DNA of 64,000 bases from Kosakonia arachidis (GCF_900116535.1 NZ_FPAU01000004.1:186001-250000); one strand, 5' to 3'; shown: positions 42,766 to 51,669, counted from the first letter of the stretch. Notes: generated from the sequence alone by a model not told the origin. Numbers and translations: made by a program.

Positions 42766-44031
42766 TTACCACCAGGCTTCCACCTGTACGCCAAAGTTCC
42801 ACGTATTATTTTTGGTGCCGTCTTCAAACGCTTTTCCATCTTCCGAATCATTTAAATACGAAGCGAATACGCGCAATTCAGGGCGTGACATAAATTCCGG
42901 ACCATCCGCCAGACCTACAGCGAAGGTGTATTTTTCACCGCTCTGTTTGTAGTGGGTGCCGTTTTTATAGTCGTCTTTCTGGTAGAAACCGCCGACTTCA
43001 CCAATCAGACGTACATAATTAGTAAGCTGATACTGCGCACGACCGACCAGTGAAACCAGGCGGGTTTTGTCGGTATATTCCGTGATGTCGTTGGCTGAAC
43101 CATAGGTCAGTACGTGGTTCAGCGAGAACTTTTCGGTAAGCGGAATCAGGCCGGTGTTAATCACGCGGTAACCGCTGGCATCGTTCACATAGTGCCACAT
43201 GTCATACCAGCCGCCGCCCTGCGATACCATGTTTTGCGCCAGCCCTTTGTTGGCGTATTGCAGTACCAGTTTGTTATAGCCGCCAAACATATCCTGGCTG
43301 ATTTCGCTGGTCACCATCACGCCGTCATCCGCCTGGTATAATCCACCGTACTCTTTCTGTTTTTTGGTCGGATTTGGCATAGCGTAGTCAATGCCGAACT
43401 CTGTCCACGCGCCTGACCATGGCTTCCAGCCCGCATAGCGAACATCGATATAGTTGATGTTGACGTTGTTATCGTTATCGACGCGGTAATCAACATCGTT
43501 GGCGTCGCCACGGATCCAGGCCACCGAGACCGCGCCTGGGCCGAAGGTGTAGTTTTCAATCCCGGCGCCGGAACCGGAGATGTTCCAGTATTTGGTATCG
43601 ATGATGTGCAGATCGTGGCGCTGGTAGTAACGCTTACCGCCCCAGATTACAGCATTGGGATCGTTGGGTATAAGCCCTTTGATTTGCAGATTCAGCTGGC
43701 GCAGACCGAACTGCGCATCGTCGCCGATGGTGGTTTCATTGTCGTTAGAGCCATCGGAAACCATGCTCACCATGCTGTCGAGGTAAAAACTCACCTCGTC
43801 TTTTTTATACACTTCCGAGCCCAGTTCCAGTTCGCCGTAGGTATCGGATTCGTTACCCAGACGGCCCAGTTTGTTCTTCTGCCACTCAACCTGCCCGCCA
43901 TCGCCGGACACGCCTACGCCGCCGCGTAGGTAGCCGTGAAAGTCGATCGGTACAGATGTCGCAGCCAACAGTGAAGGTGAAGTCAGCGCAGCGGCTAACG
44001 CAAGAGTGAGAGTGCGTAGCGTAGTGTTCAT
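42766..44031 (-). CDS. ganL: LamB-type maltoporin-like galactan porin
   Basis: This 421-residue outer-membrane beta-barrel of the LamB porin family has a signal peptide (MNTTLRTLTLALAAALTSPSLLA). A start motif VPIDFHGYLRGGVGVSGDGGQ, as in LamB, leads in. Alternating beta strands and a C-terminal aromatic end (VQVEAWW) suit outer-membrane insertion. I start at the ATG at 44031 by the signal peptide. It diverges from ganR and converges on the main gan operon, so it likely carries oligogalactans through the outer membrane. Confidence 0.9.
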   Translation of the reverse strand: MNTTLRTLTLALAAALTSPSLLAATSVPIDFHGYLRGGVGVSGDGGQVEWQKNKLGRLGNESDTYGELELGSEVYKKDEVSFYLDSMVSMVSDGSNDNETTIGDDAQFGLRQLNLQIKGLIPNDPNAVIWGGKRYYQRHDLHIIDTKYWNISGSGAGIENYTFGPGAVSVAWIRGDANDVDYRVDNDNNVNINYIDVRYAGWKPWSGAWTEFGIDYAMPNPTKKQKEYGGLYQADDGVMVTSEISQDMFGGYNKLVLQYANKGLAQNMVSQGGGWYDMWHYVNDASGYRVINTGLIPLTEKFSLNHVLTYGSANDITEYTDKTRLVSLVGRAQYQLTNYVRLIGEVGGFYQKDDYKNGTHYKQSGEKYTFAVGLADGPEFMSRPELRVFASYLNDSEDGKAFEDGTKNNTWNFGVQVEAWW

Positions 44032-44174
44032 ATCATTCCTCTTATTGTTTTGTATTACGTTCACATAAACGATGTCATAAAATGCCTAAATGTAAAAACA
44101 GGCAAACTAACGATTGCGAATGTGTGATTAACTGCAAATAAATCAGCCTTTTTTGTTACCAATGGCGAATTTCT

Positions 44175-44195
44175 TCACAATTATGGATATTGTGA
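44175..44195. promoter_or_regulatory. candidate operator between ganL and ganR
   Basis: TCACAAT (44175-44181) and ATTGTGA (44189-44195) form a perfect 7-bp inverted repeat with a 7-nt spacer in the 268-bp divergent region. LacI-family regulators bind such palindromes, so it is a candidate GanR site. No equal copy was found before ganE, which weakens the claim. Confidence 0.35.
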
Positions 44196-44299
44196 GCGTG
44201 ATACTTATTTGGTGAAATTTAAGCAGGAGAATGTGTGGTGAGCGTTTTTTTAGGCAGCCCCTGTTACACTTGGCGCATAACAACATAAGGAACCGGACC

Positions 44300-45373
44300 A
44301 TGAAGTCTAAAAGTGCAACGCTGGAAGACGTAGCCCGCCATGCGGGTGTCTCCTACCAGACCGTGTCCAGGGTACTCAACAAATCTGCCAATGTATCCGA
44401 AACCACGCGTTTAAAAGTGGAGAAATCCATAGAGTTATTGCGTTATGTGCCGAACAGGCTGGCGCAACAGTTAGTGGGAAAGCAGAGCCAGACCATCGGT
44501 CTGGTGACCACTTCGCTGGCGCTGCATGCCCCTTCTCAGGTGGCGGCGGCAGTGAAACGTTACGCCAACCTTGATGGCTACCAGGTCTTGATTTCGATGA
44601 TCGATGAGAACGTCAATCACGATATCCAATTCGCCATCAATGAACTGAAATCGCAACTGGTCGATAAAGTGATTATCAACGTGCCGTTGGAAACTGAAGA
44701 GGCACAGCATATCGCCTCTGACAACGATGACATCGTCTGCTTGTTTCTGGATGTGGATCCGTACAGTTCCGTGTTTAACGTTTCGTTTAACCCGGCAGAC
44801 GGCACCCGCGCCAGCGTTAAGCATCTGTATGAGCTGGGTCACCGTGAGATTGCGCTGCTGGCCGGGCCGGAATCGTCGGTGTCAGCGAAACTGCGGCTGA
44901 AAAGCTGGATCGATACGCTCAGCAACTATGGGCTGAAACCGGTCACGGTGTTTCATGGTAACTGGGATGCACAGAGCGGATACGCTGGCGCATTACAGAT
45001 GCTGCGCGAAACACCGAATTTCACCGCCGTGCTGGTAGGAAACGATCAGATGGCGCTGGGCGTATTGAGTGCCTTCCATCAACATCAGATTGCCATTCCC
45101 GGCGAAAAATCGGTTGTGGGTTACGACGGCACCTATGAAAGTTCGTTCTTCTATCCATCGCTGACCACCGTCTCGCTGGATCTCGATTTGCAGGGTAAAG
45201 AAGCAGTGCGCCGTCTGCTCGACAGCGGTCACGGCGATGCCGCGCGCAGCTCGTCAGTACTGCCTGCAAGGCTCATTGTGCGCCATTCAACCGGCGAGTT
45301 GCAGGAACAGGGGACCAATTTGCAGGAGATCTCCCAGCAATTGCAGGCTATTGCGCATAAATTGTGGAAATAA
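44300..45373 (+). CDS. ganR: LacI-family repressor of galactan genes
   Basis: This 357-residue LacI/GalR regulator begins at the ATG at 44300 with MKSKSATLEDVARHAGVSYQT, an exact LacI-type helix-turn-helix followed by VSRVLN and a hinge helix NRLAQQLVG. The periplasmic-binding-protein-like sensor domain has SVVGYDGTYESSFFYPSLTTV. It strongly resembles lactose/galactoside repressors. It diverges from ganL and should repress the gan genes until a galactoside inducer binds. A terminator follows. Confidence 0.92.
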   Translation: MKSKSATLEDVARHAGVSYQTVSRVLNKSANVSETTRLKVEKSIELLRYVPNRLAQQLVGKQSQTIGLVTTSLALHAPSQVAAAVKRYANLDGYQVLISMIDENVNHDIQFAINELKSQLVDKVIINVPLETEEAQHIASDNDDIVCLFLDVDPYSSVFNVSFNPADGTRASVKHLYELGHREIALLAGPESSVSAKLRLKSWIDTLSNYGLKPVTVFHGNWDAQSGYAGALQMLRETPNFTAVLVGNDQMALGVLSAFHQHQIAIPGEKSVVGYDGTYESSFFYPSLTTVSLDLDLQGKEAVRRLLDSGHGDAARSSSVLPARLIVRHSTGELQEQGTNLQEISQQLQAIAHKLWK

Positions 45374-45381
45374 AAAATACA

Positions 45382-45416
45382 CGAAGCGCCACCGGCATTG
45401 TGCCAGTAGCGCTTCG
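45382..45416. terminator. bidirectional terminator between ganR and methyltransferase gene
   Basis: CGAAGCGC (45382-45389) pairs with GCGCTTCG (45409-45416), enclosing an inner GGCA/TGCC hairpin. It sits between convergent genes with AAAAAAT before and GGTTT after. Confidence 0.75.
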
Positions 45417-45418
45417 GT

Positions 45419-46267
45419 TTACAGTAACGACTGTGCTTTGGGCGTCAGTTTTAGAAAACGCATCATGCCAGGGCGGCGTTCAGAGGTGAGCAACAGGCGG
45501 TTGTCGTCGGTAAAGTCGCGCAGTTCAGGCAGGTTACTGGTTTCGCGTTCAACGCGCTGTATGGTCTCAAGCTCGAAGTACTGCGCAGCATTGCGCAAAA
45601 AGGCGTTGTATTTGGTGAGGAAATCGTCCATCCAGTGGTGAATTTCAATGATCACCGTGCAGGATTTAAGCAGATTTAATACCTCGTCGGTCAGCAATTC
45701 AAACTCGAAGCCTTCGATGTCGACCAGCACCAGCGCGTTATCCAGATCTTGCGCGCGCAGGCTGGCAAAACTGGTGGCATTCGCTTCGCCGAGTATGGTC
45801 AGCTCGCCGACCGAGTGGTTCTTTTTCCAGTTTTCCGCAATGACGCTGCGGCCTTTTTCCGTTTGCTCAAAGCAGATGGTCTTACCAATCTTGCCCGAAA
45901 CCAGCATACCGATGGCGTAGTAGCCATCTGCAGCACCAATGTCGATAAAGGTTGAGAAGCGGCCAGCTTCTGTTGCCTCGATCAGATTCAGGATCTCCTT
46001 TTCGTACAGTCCCAGGCACTGGGAGCCGAGATCGAGTTTTCCCCACCAGGTGTCGCGATCGAGATGTAATCCTTTGAACGGGCCATATTTCACGGTACCC
46101 TGCAACAGGTCGAAGACCTCTAATGACATGCGTTCCTGACGCTCGCGAATGGTTTCGCGACGCCAGTTTTCTCTCTGCTCCAGCGTGGACTGCTGCGCGC
46201 GTTCCAGCATCGGATGGAAATAATCTGCTTCCGCTAAAATAAATTGTTCTACGTTGTTCATTTTCAT
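45419..46267 (-). CDS. FkbM-type SAM-dependent methyltransferase
   Basis: This 282-residue protein has a Rossmann methyltransferase fold. The SAM-binding motif I is FIDIGAADGYYAIG at 107-120. An acidic residue follows (FEQTEKGR), then the FkbM-like DIEGFEFELL. The N-terminal 100 residues are charged and helical. The ATG at 46267 has CAGGTGA just before; an ATG two codons later is possible. The gene follows the radical SAM gene by 28 bp on the same strand, so they form a pair. Relatives often modify sugars or peptides. The substrate here is unknown. Confidence 0.82.
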   Translation of the reverse strand: MKMNNVEQFILAEADYFHPMLERAQQSTLEQRENWRRETIRERQERMSLEVFDLLQGTVKYGPFKGLHLDRDTWWGKLDLGSQCLGLYEKEILNLIEATEAGRFSTFIDIGAADGYYAIGMLVSGKIGKTICFEQTEKGRSVIAENWKKNHSVGELTILGEANATSFASLRAQDLDNALVLVDIEGFEFELLTDEVLNLLKSCTVIIEIHHWMDDFLTKYNAFLRNAAQYFELETIQRVERETSNLPELRDFTDDNRLLLTSERRPGMMRFLKLTPKAQSLL

Positions 46268-46295
46268 TATCACCTGAGTGCGGTTAGGCGCTTAT

Positions 46296-47279
46296 TCACA
46301 ATGACTGCAAAATACGTTTACGCTCGGCGTCGTCTTGCTGGGGCGTGTAGTCCGCAACCGCACAGGAGGCGCAAATGCCTTGCTTCAGTCCGAAATCAAA
46401 CAGCCCGCGGCGGAAACCGCTGAGGGTTTTTGACGCGTAAATATCAAAAATGGATGATGTCGCCACGTTGCCCGCCGGTGCGAGGTTGGTTTTGTCATCT
46501 AAAAAGCTTTCACAACACGGCTGTACTGTACCATCGTAAAAGATGGTGAATTCGCGAAACGGTTTGACGCAGGGGCTGGTGCGAATGGTTGCCGACGCGG
46601 CATGATCGGCTAACACGCCCGCCCGGTTGGTGCCATATTTGCGCCAGTCTGGCCACTGGATCTTGATTTGCACGCCGCGATGGCGGAATAAAATCGACGT
46701 CGAGTTGACCACGTCGTCGATGCTGAAATCCGGGTACTTATCGCCGCACTCCAGCTTATCCAGCAGTTTGGTTACCCGGCGGCGGATCGCGGCAGGGGTT
46801 TGTGTAACATTTGAAGAGGGATGCAGCGTGACACAGATATTGTTTAACCCGCTGTCAGAGAGCGAAACCAGACGTTCGATATCGAGAAAATCCCCGTTGC
46901 TATTAAAGGCGATATGGCTATAAGGCAGCGCATCTTTGATGAGGGTGATTTTGCGCTCCAGATCTAAATCCAGCAGCGGCTCGTTATAGAGATTCAAAGA
47001 GATGCGGTTTTCGTAGCGAATCGATGCCAGTTCGGCGCAGATCTTCTCCAGTGCGGCCGCATCCATATAACGCTGAAGCGCCTGGCGGTTAGAGAAACTC
47101 ACCGGGCAGTAATCGCACTTACGGTTGCAGTTATACGACAACTCCAGGTTAATGATTTCCACGTGACGCTTAAACATGATCTGTTTTTGCTCCGTGGTCA
47201 GCGTCTCGCTGCGTCGGCTGTCTAGCAGGTTCTTGATGCTCTCATCTGATGCAAAGCTGATCTGCTCAAAATAATTCAT
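46296..47279 (-). CDS. radical SAM/SPASM-domain protein
   Basis: This 327-residue radical SAM enzyme binds its [4Fe-4S] cluster through Cys51, Cys55 and Cys58 (CNRKCDYC). It has the usual barrel segments (LNLYNEPLLD, HIAFNSNGDFL). A C-terminal SPASM-like cysteine region follows (SPCVKPF, VQPCCESF, QGICASCA), indicating additional clusters. The ATG at 47279 is chosen over 47285 because GGAG is seven bases upstream. It is followed by an FkbM-like methyltransferase. No precursor peptide was found in the 500 bp upstream, so the substrate is unknown. Confidence 0.85.
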   Translation of the reverse strand: MNYFEQISFASDESIKNLLDSRRSETLTTEQKQIMFKRHVEIINLELSYNCNRKCDYCPVSFSNRQALQRYMDAAALEKICAELASIRYENRISLNLYNEPLLDLDLERKITLIKDALPYSHIAFNSNGDFLDIERLVSLSDSGLNNICVTLHPSSNVTQTPAAIRRRVTKLLDKLECGDKYPDFSIDDVVNSTSILFRHRGVQIKIQWPDWRKYGTNRAGVLADHAASATIRTSPCVKPFREFTIFYDGTVQPCCESFLDDKTNLAPAGNVATSSIFDIYASKTLSGFRRGLFDFGLKQGICASCAVADYTPQQDDAERKRILQSL

Positions 47280-47754
47280 GTACATTCTCCTGCCGCAACC
47301 GCATGTTAGTAGAACTCGTGCTTTGAGTTTTGTAATGCATTGATATTATTTTATATATTTCGGCATCATGCCGACGAACTACCAGACGCCGTGTAATGAT
47401 ATCGGCTAGCAGGCTGAAAACCTGAGTCCGCCACTGGATAATTAATTTCCTTTAGGAGACAGGCGGCGTGACTCACTTGTAGTAGGCTGCAGGCAGTTTA
47501 GCGTTGGGGGGACAGAGGTTAAGGGTGTAACAAACGTGTGTTCATAAGCCTTTTCTGCGCTTAGGCGACAAGGGATCGCTGCCCGTCAAATCAGGGAGAT
47601 CAGGAATGGAACTGACGGGATTCGGGTAGAGAGGCGGCGGTGTGAGCCTTCTTTTTTGAATGCCAGCAAAGCGTTACTTCAGAGATCTCTTCTCCTTGCT
47701 CACGACAATAGTTTTGTGTCAGCGTTGTTCGCAATTATCTTCTTACCCTTAACC
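47280..47754. other. non-coding gap upstream of the radical SAM gene
   Basis: This divergent region between the radical SAM gene and the chemoreceptor gene has no ORF with coding character on either strand. A possible minus-strand -10 (TATAAAAT) sits near 47350, preceded by a CGGCAT-C-ATGCCG palindrome at 47361-47373. No precursor-peptide ORF with a leader was found. Confidence 0.5.
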
Positions 47755-47781
47755 TAAATATCCGTTCTTTTGTGCCGATAA
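47755..47781 (+). promoter_or_regulatory. sigma-28 (FliA) promoter of the chemoreceptor gene
   Basis: TAAATATC (47755-47762), an 11-nt spacer and a perfect GCCGATAA (47774-47781) match the FliA consensus TAAAGTTT-N11-GCCGATAA with exact spacing. It lies 70 bp upstream of the chemoreceptor start, so this gene is co-ordinately expressed with the flagellar late class. Confidence 0.88.
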
Positions 47782-47850
47782 TCGTCACAGGCCGCACCGT
47801 TTTTTTGTGAGGCCAATAGTTGTGTCGATATCTTATTTAAGGGTACAAAT

Positions 47851-49389
47851 ATGTCATTACGACGGTTTTCTTTTCTTATTTTCAGTCTTTTACTCTGTAT
47901 ATTCCTCATCAGTTCTACCTCTAACCTTTGGTCACTTACGCGCAGTAACCAGTCGCTGGACAGTGTGAACAAAGAAATTCGCGTGGTGTTATCCGTGATC
48001 GATCCGATCAACCACAGCCGTACATTACGGGTCAGGCTGATGGAAGCGATGATTAACGCCAGCCTTGGCGACAGCGAGAAAGTCCGGGCATCACTTGAGA
48101 AAGCGCAAGAAGTGATGCAGAAAGCTTCTGCCGCTTTTGACGCCTATCAGGCGGCTTCACATATTGCCGGTGAAGAACAGTTTTCCGTTCCCTATAACAA
48201 TGCCTGGCATGTTTATGTCAATGACGGTCTGAAACCGTTGATGGATGCCGCGAGCCGTAATGACAGCACGCGCTTTAATCAACTGGTCAGCGATACGATC
48301 CCGGTACTCGATCGTCAGTTCGAAATCACGCTGGATAATTTGCTGGCGTTTCGTGAGAAAAACGCGCAGCGCCTTAACAATGAAGCGCAGAGCCGTTTTA
48401 CCAACAGTGTGGTCACTATTGTTGTCTTTGCTTTGCTGTTTACGCTGATTATCATCGCCATGTTTGTCCTGATACGGCGTCGTGTTCTTTCTCCCCTTGA
48501 TGCTGCCCGGCTTCATTGCCAGCAGATGGCTGCCGGTGAACTGCATAGCCCGGTGATATCGCGCTCGAAAGACGAAATCGGTGTACTGCTCAGCTCGCTG
48601 GAGCAGATGCGTCTTTCCCTGGTGGATATCATTGCGCAGGTTCGTCATTCAAGCGAAAGCGTGGCCCATGCAGCCGAAGAGATTGCAGCCGGAAATATGG
48701 ATCTCTCGGCACGAACAGAGTCCCAGGCCGCATCCCTTGGCGAAACAGCCGCCAGCATGGAACAATTAACCTCCACGGTGAAACACACCTCAGAAAATAC
48801 CAATCAGGCTAACCAGCTTGCTGGTAACATGCGCAACTCCGCACAAGAGGGCAATACCATCGTTGAAGAAGCGGTGCTTTCAATGAAGGAAATTGAAAGC
48901 AGTTCCGGCAAAATCGACACAATTATTGGCCTGATTGAAGATATTGCTTTCCAGACGAATATCCTGGCGCTTAACGCGGCCGTTGAGGCAGCCCGTGCCG
49001 GAGAGCAGGGACGTGGTTTTGCCGTTGTCGCCAGCGAAGTCCGCAACCTGGCGCAGCGTTCGTCGGTTGCTGCGAAAGAGATTAAGGAGTTGATTGAGCA
49101 GTCCAGCAATCAGGTTCAGCTTGGCAGCGAAAGAGTGGAGCGCGCAGGCGAAAGCATGAAGCGTATTATCGCTTCCGTTAAACAAGTGTCCGAACTGATG
49201 TCTGAAATTGATCTCTCCACCAATGAGCAAAGCCGTGGTATTGAGCAGATCAATATTGCTGTCGCGCAAATGGATTCCGTTACCCAGCAGAACGCGGCAC
49301 TTGTTGAGGAAGCTTCTGCCGCGGCACATTCGCTGAAAGAGCAGTCACAACTACTTAAACAGGCCGTGGCCGTCTTCAAGCTTAACTGA
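47851..49389 (+). CDS. methyl-accepting chemotaxis protein
   Basis: This 512-residue transmembrane chemoreceptor has TM1 at about 7-28, a periplasmic four-helix-bundle sensor (about 30-185, Tar/Tsr-type), TM2 at about 187-208 and a HAMP domain at about 209-262. A long cytoplasmic signalling coiled coil holds the conserved hairpin tip [30 protein letters not shown]. The C-terminus ends FKLN without the NWETF CheR/CheB-binding pentapeptide, so it may rely on another receptor for adaptation. The ligand is unknown. A perfect sigma-28 promoter precedes it and a strong terminator follows. Confidence 0.93.
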   Translation: MSLRRFSFLIFSLLLCIFLISSTSNLWSLTRSNQSLDSVNKEIRVVLSVIDPINHSRTLRVRLMEAMINASLGDSEKVRASLEKAQEVMQKASAAFDAYQAASHIAGEEQFSVPYNNAWHVYVNDGLKPLMDAASRNDSTRFNQLVSDTIPVLDRQFEITLDNLLAFREKNAQRLNNEAQSRFTNSVVTIVVFALLFTLIIIAMFVLIRRRVLSPLDAARLHCQQMAAGELHSPVISRSKDEIGVLLSSLEQMRLSLVDIIAQVRHSSESVAHAAEEIAAGNMDLSARTESQAASLGETAASMEQLTSTVKHTSENTNQANQLAGNMRNSAQEGNTIVEEAVLSMKEIESSSGKIDTIIGLIEDIAFQTNILALNAAVEAARAGEQGRGFAVVASEVRNLAQRSSVAAKEIKELIEQSSNQVQLGSERVERAGESMKRIIASVKQVSELMSEIDLSTNEQSRGIEQINIAVAQMDSVTQQNAALVEEASAAAHSLKEQSQLLKQAVAVFKLN

Positions 49390-49404
49390 TGACGGAAACG
49401 GTAC

Positions 49405-49436
49405 CAGGCAGGCTTCGGCCTGCCTGATATTTTTGT
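49405..49436 (+). terminator. intrinsic terminator after the chemoreceptor gene
   Basis: Stem CAGGCAGGC / GCCTGCCTG with loop TTCG, followed by ATATTTTT. The following 49437-49637 has no recognised gene. Confidence 0.9.
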
Positions 49437-49637
49437 GGCAGGGCGATTTCTTCAGCAACCGGCTGGATAACGATCAAACAATCCGGATTTGTACTTGCAG
49501 GCCTGTTATATGCTTTAAACAATCTCGGTTCACATGGCCGTATTCGCTGCCCGAAACCGGCATTGCTTAACCTGACGCCCGGTGTTTGCCCTGGGGAATT
49601 CGTCTGAGGGTTGTCTCTTTGTCTTCCCGCTTGCCTG

Positions 49638-49770
49638 ATCCTGAACAGGGATTAATGAGAATATCAGTCGCAACGAGTTGAATTTTTTTTAATGACTCGG
49701 ATGCCCTTCTGTGTGAAGGCTGAGAGATGAGAGATACCCGTATTACCTGATCTGGATAATGCCAGCGTAG
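49638..49770 (+). repeat. left direct repeat: orphan TPP riboswitch copy
   Basis: From ATCCTGAACAG to GCCAGCGTAG this segment is a second, diverged copy of the thiM leader at 52286-52413. It includes a TPP-riboswitch-like aptamer (ACTCGGATGCCC, AAGGCTGAGA, GATACCCGTATTACCTGATCTGGATAATGCCAGCGTAG). Relative to the intact copy it has an extra GATGAG after CTGAGA and base changes in the first stem. It precedes an integrase remnant, not a thiamin gene. It marks the left end of the island. Confidence 0.85.
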
Positions 49771-49785
49771 TCTGGCTGTTATTCA

Positions 49786-50086
49786 TTGAAAATCTTTTCG
49801 CCCGTATCTGGTAAGAACATGCCGAAGATCGGCAAGGTCTTGGCTGATGTACGTGATCAACTTGGTATCCCGTACCTTGATGATTATGGGCCGCGGCGAT
49901 TGGTGCATAGCTTCCGGCATACCATGATTTCAACCTATTTAGTTAGCTGGTTGGGTTGGCAATCTGGCGCACTTGCAACAGGTGGTTGGGCATGAGAAAA
50001 GCGGTTCAGGTATTACCAGGCACTATTTGCATACCTTTCCGTTACGCGCAATTTGTTATGTGATAGATGGGTTGGATTGGTCGTAA
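49786..50086 (+). pseudogene. phage-type integrase C-terminal remnant, frameshifted
   Basis: The first frame (from 49786) reads SPVSGKNMPKIGK, then LVHSFRHTMIS, giving the HxxR box II of tyrosine recombinases. After about 49950 the reading shifts by one base to NLAHLQQVVGHEKSG and TRHYLHTFPL with the catalytic tyrosine, ending at the TAA at 50084-50086. The N-terminal two thirds are missing and the frame is broken, so it cannot be active. It directly follows the left direct repeat, as an integrase should beside its attachment site. Confidence 0.85.
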
Positions 50087-50232
50087 CGTCTTGGCACTAC
50101 CTGGGCTAAGGAAAGGGGCGGTAGAGTCTGCCGCAAAGTTTCGGCTGGATTGCTGTAAAGTTCATCAGTATTATTGCTTGCACAATCAGTGATTGGGAAA
50201 CATCTTTTCAGAGATCAGAGATAAAGGACGAT

Positions 50233-50547
50233 ATGAAAGTTACTGATGAAGCTTTGTTACGTTCTGGGTTTACACCATCGGATTTGCAGAAGATAAAAAA
50301 CAACATTGAAAGCTATGGTGGAACGTTGGGGGAAGCGATTCAGGATCTGGCTAATCGATTCAGGGTTGTTTTATGGATAACATCGGCATGTCTGATGGTT
50401 TTTATCATTTTAGTGTTGTTTTCTGCGAAAGAAATCGTAGTGGGGGGTGGGATATCAATTCTGATCGCAATAGTCATCGTTGCATTTATTCAGCCGCCAG
50501 TCCTTTCTTACAAATCCTGGCGGTTCAGGAGAAAATTCAGAGGCTAA
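50233..50547 (+). CDS. hypothetical two-helix membrane protein
   Basis: A 104-residue protein not recognised by name. The N-terminal 40 residues are helical (SGFTPSDLQKIKNNIESYGGTLGEAI). Two hydrophobic spans follow (about 45-63 and 68-88), then a basic tail SWRFRRKFRG. The ATG at 50233 has AAAGGA nearby. It is convergent with, and overlaps by four bases, the frameshifted gene on the other strand. The stretch before it (50087-50232) holds no gene. Codon use is AT-richer than the core genes. Confidence 0.65.
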   Translation: MKVTDEALLRSGFTPSDLQKIKNNIESYGGTLGEAIQDLANRFRVVLWITSACLMVFIILVLFSAKEIVVGGGISILIAIVIVAFIQPPVLSYKSWRFRRKFRG

Positions 50548-51242
50548 TGGTTCGATGTGTCAGTAGAAAGCAAGTCAAATATTACTTTGGCCTTAAGTCC
50601 ATAACCTACTATTTTCATTGTTAATTTTGGACGGCTCATTGTATCGACCTTACGATAGAAATCACGGGGCATCCATTTAAACAGCCTCCATGCTTCGGGT
50701 CTTCTAGCTAATCCAAAGATGCTATATACATTTGCACTTAACGTAACAGCGATTATAAATCGCTAGACCAGTTTCAGGCTTGAAGCCCATAAATTGGGCC
50801 GCTTCCATAGTTCCATCAGCCACAAATCCCTCTGTTTTATATTGTTTTCCATATATACCAGGAATGATTTCTTTTGACAGACCGTTAATGCCATCCGTTA
50901 CAAGGATAGCTTCTGCCAGCATACCTAAAGGTGTCATCGTAGCAACCATCAACGCACCGCCAGCAATTGCCATTCCAGAGACCACAATGTGAATAGCTGA
51001 AATCACGTACCCGACGATTTTATTATTTTCCTTAACAAACTCGACCTTTGCATAAAGCTGTGCGGACTTGGTTTTTAACAGGCGCTCTTGCTCAAGCAGA
51101 TTGTCTGTTTCAGCACGCAAATTTTTGATGCATACAATGCATTCTTCATCGGTTTTAGCTCGACGACCTTTCGGGCTTCCAGATTGACCATCGTATCTGA
51201 CCAGGTTCTATTCCAACCCCTGTTAAGCAGCGCGATATCCAT
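50544..51242 (-). pseudogene. frameshifted DUF4225-like gene
   Basis: A start at 51242 gives MDIALLNRGWNRTWSDTMVNLEARKVV, then stops soon after. A middle block in another frame (50722-51189) gives a charged helix (AETDNLLEQERLLK) and a hydrophobic KIVGYVISAIHIVVSGMAIAGG. From about 50756 the first frame resumes with SIFGLARRPEAWRLFKWMPRDF and SRPKLTMKIVGYGLKA, to a stop at 50544. Two compensating frameshifts are implied for a protein of about 230 residues. The composition and the hydrophobic centre resemble DUF4225 proteins; this family assignment is tentative. A sequencing error is possible, but two shifts argue for decay. Confidence 0.6.
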
Positions 51243-51461
51243 AATGCTTCCTTCACAAATGTCTCTGGTTGTTTTACGTCCAATATATTATTTTCATCGT
51301 TTTCGCTCTATAGTCGATGGTCTGGAATACGTCTTCGACATGATCTCTGTATGTCCAGTTTATCGCTGCGCTTTGCTATAACCACTTCTCTACATAGCGT
51401 ATTAACGTCGTTGCCCTGCGCTATATTCAGCACTGAGCCACAGAAACACCTATGGATATTA

Positions 51462-51669
51462 ATAAAATTGGTTGAGCTGGTTGAAGAAGCCCGGGAGGGC
51501 ATGACGATGATGTGTGTGACTCATGAAATGCATTGTGCCCGCGATGTGGCCGATACCATCTGGTTTATGGATCAGGGGCAAATTCTGTAAAGGACAACGC
51601 CGGAGCAATTCTTTAGCGCGCCACAGTATCCGCGCGTACGACGTTTCCTTAGCGATTTACTGAATTGAT
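51462..51669 (+). pseudogene. C-terminal remnant of an amino-acid ABC transporter ATPase
   Basis: The fragment EGMTMMCVTHEMHCARDVADTIWFMDQGQI is the H-loop and following end of a GlnQ/HisP-type polar amino acid ABC ATPase. An in-frame TAA (51587-51589) interrupts it, after which RTTPEQFFSAPQYPRVRRFLSDLLN continues to the natural stop at 51667-51669. The Walker motifs are absent. It is a dead remnant within the island. The 51243-51461 stretch before it holds no recognisable gene. Confidence 0.75.

Noticed and set aside
47286-47600. RiPP precursor peptide for the radical SAM gene
   Set aside because: Both strands were read and only frames of under ten codons or without start signals were seen.
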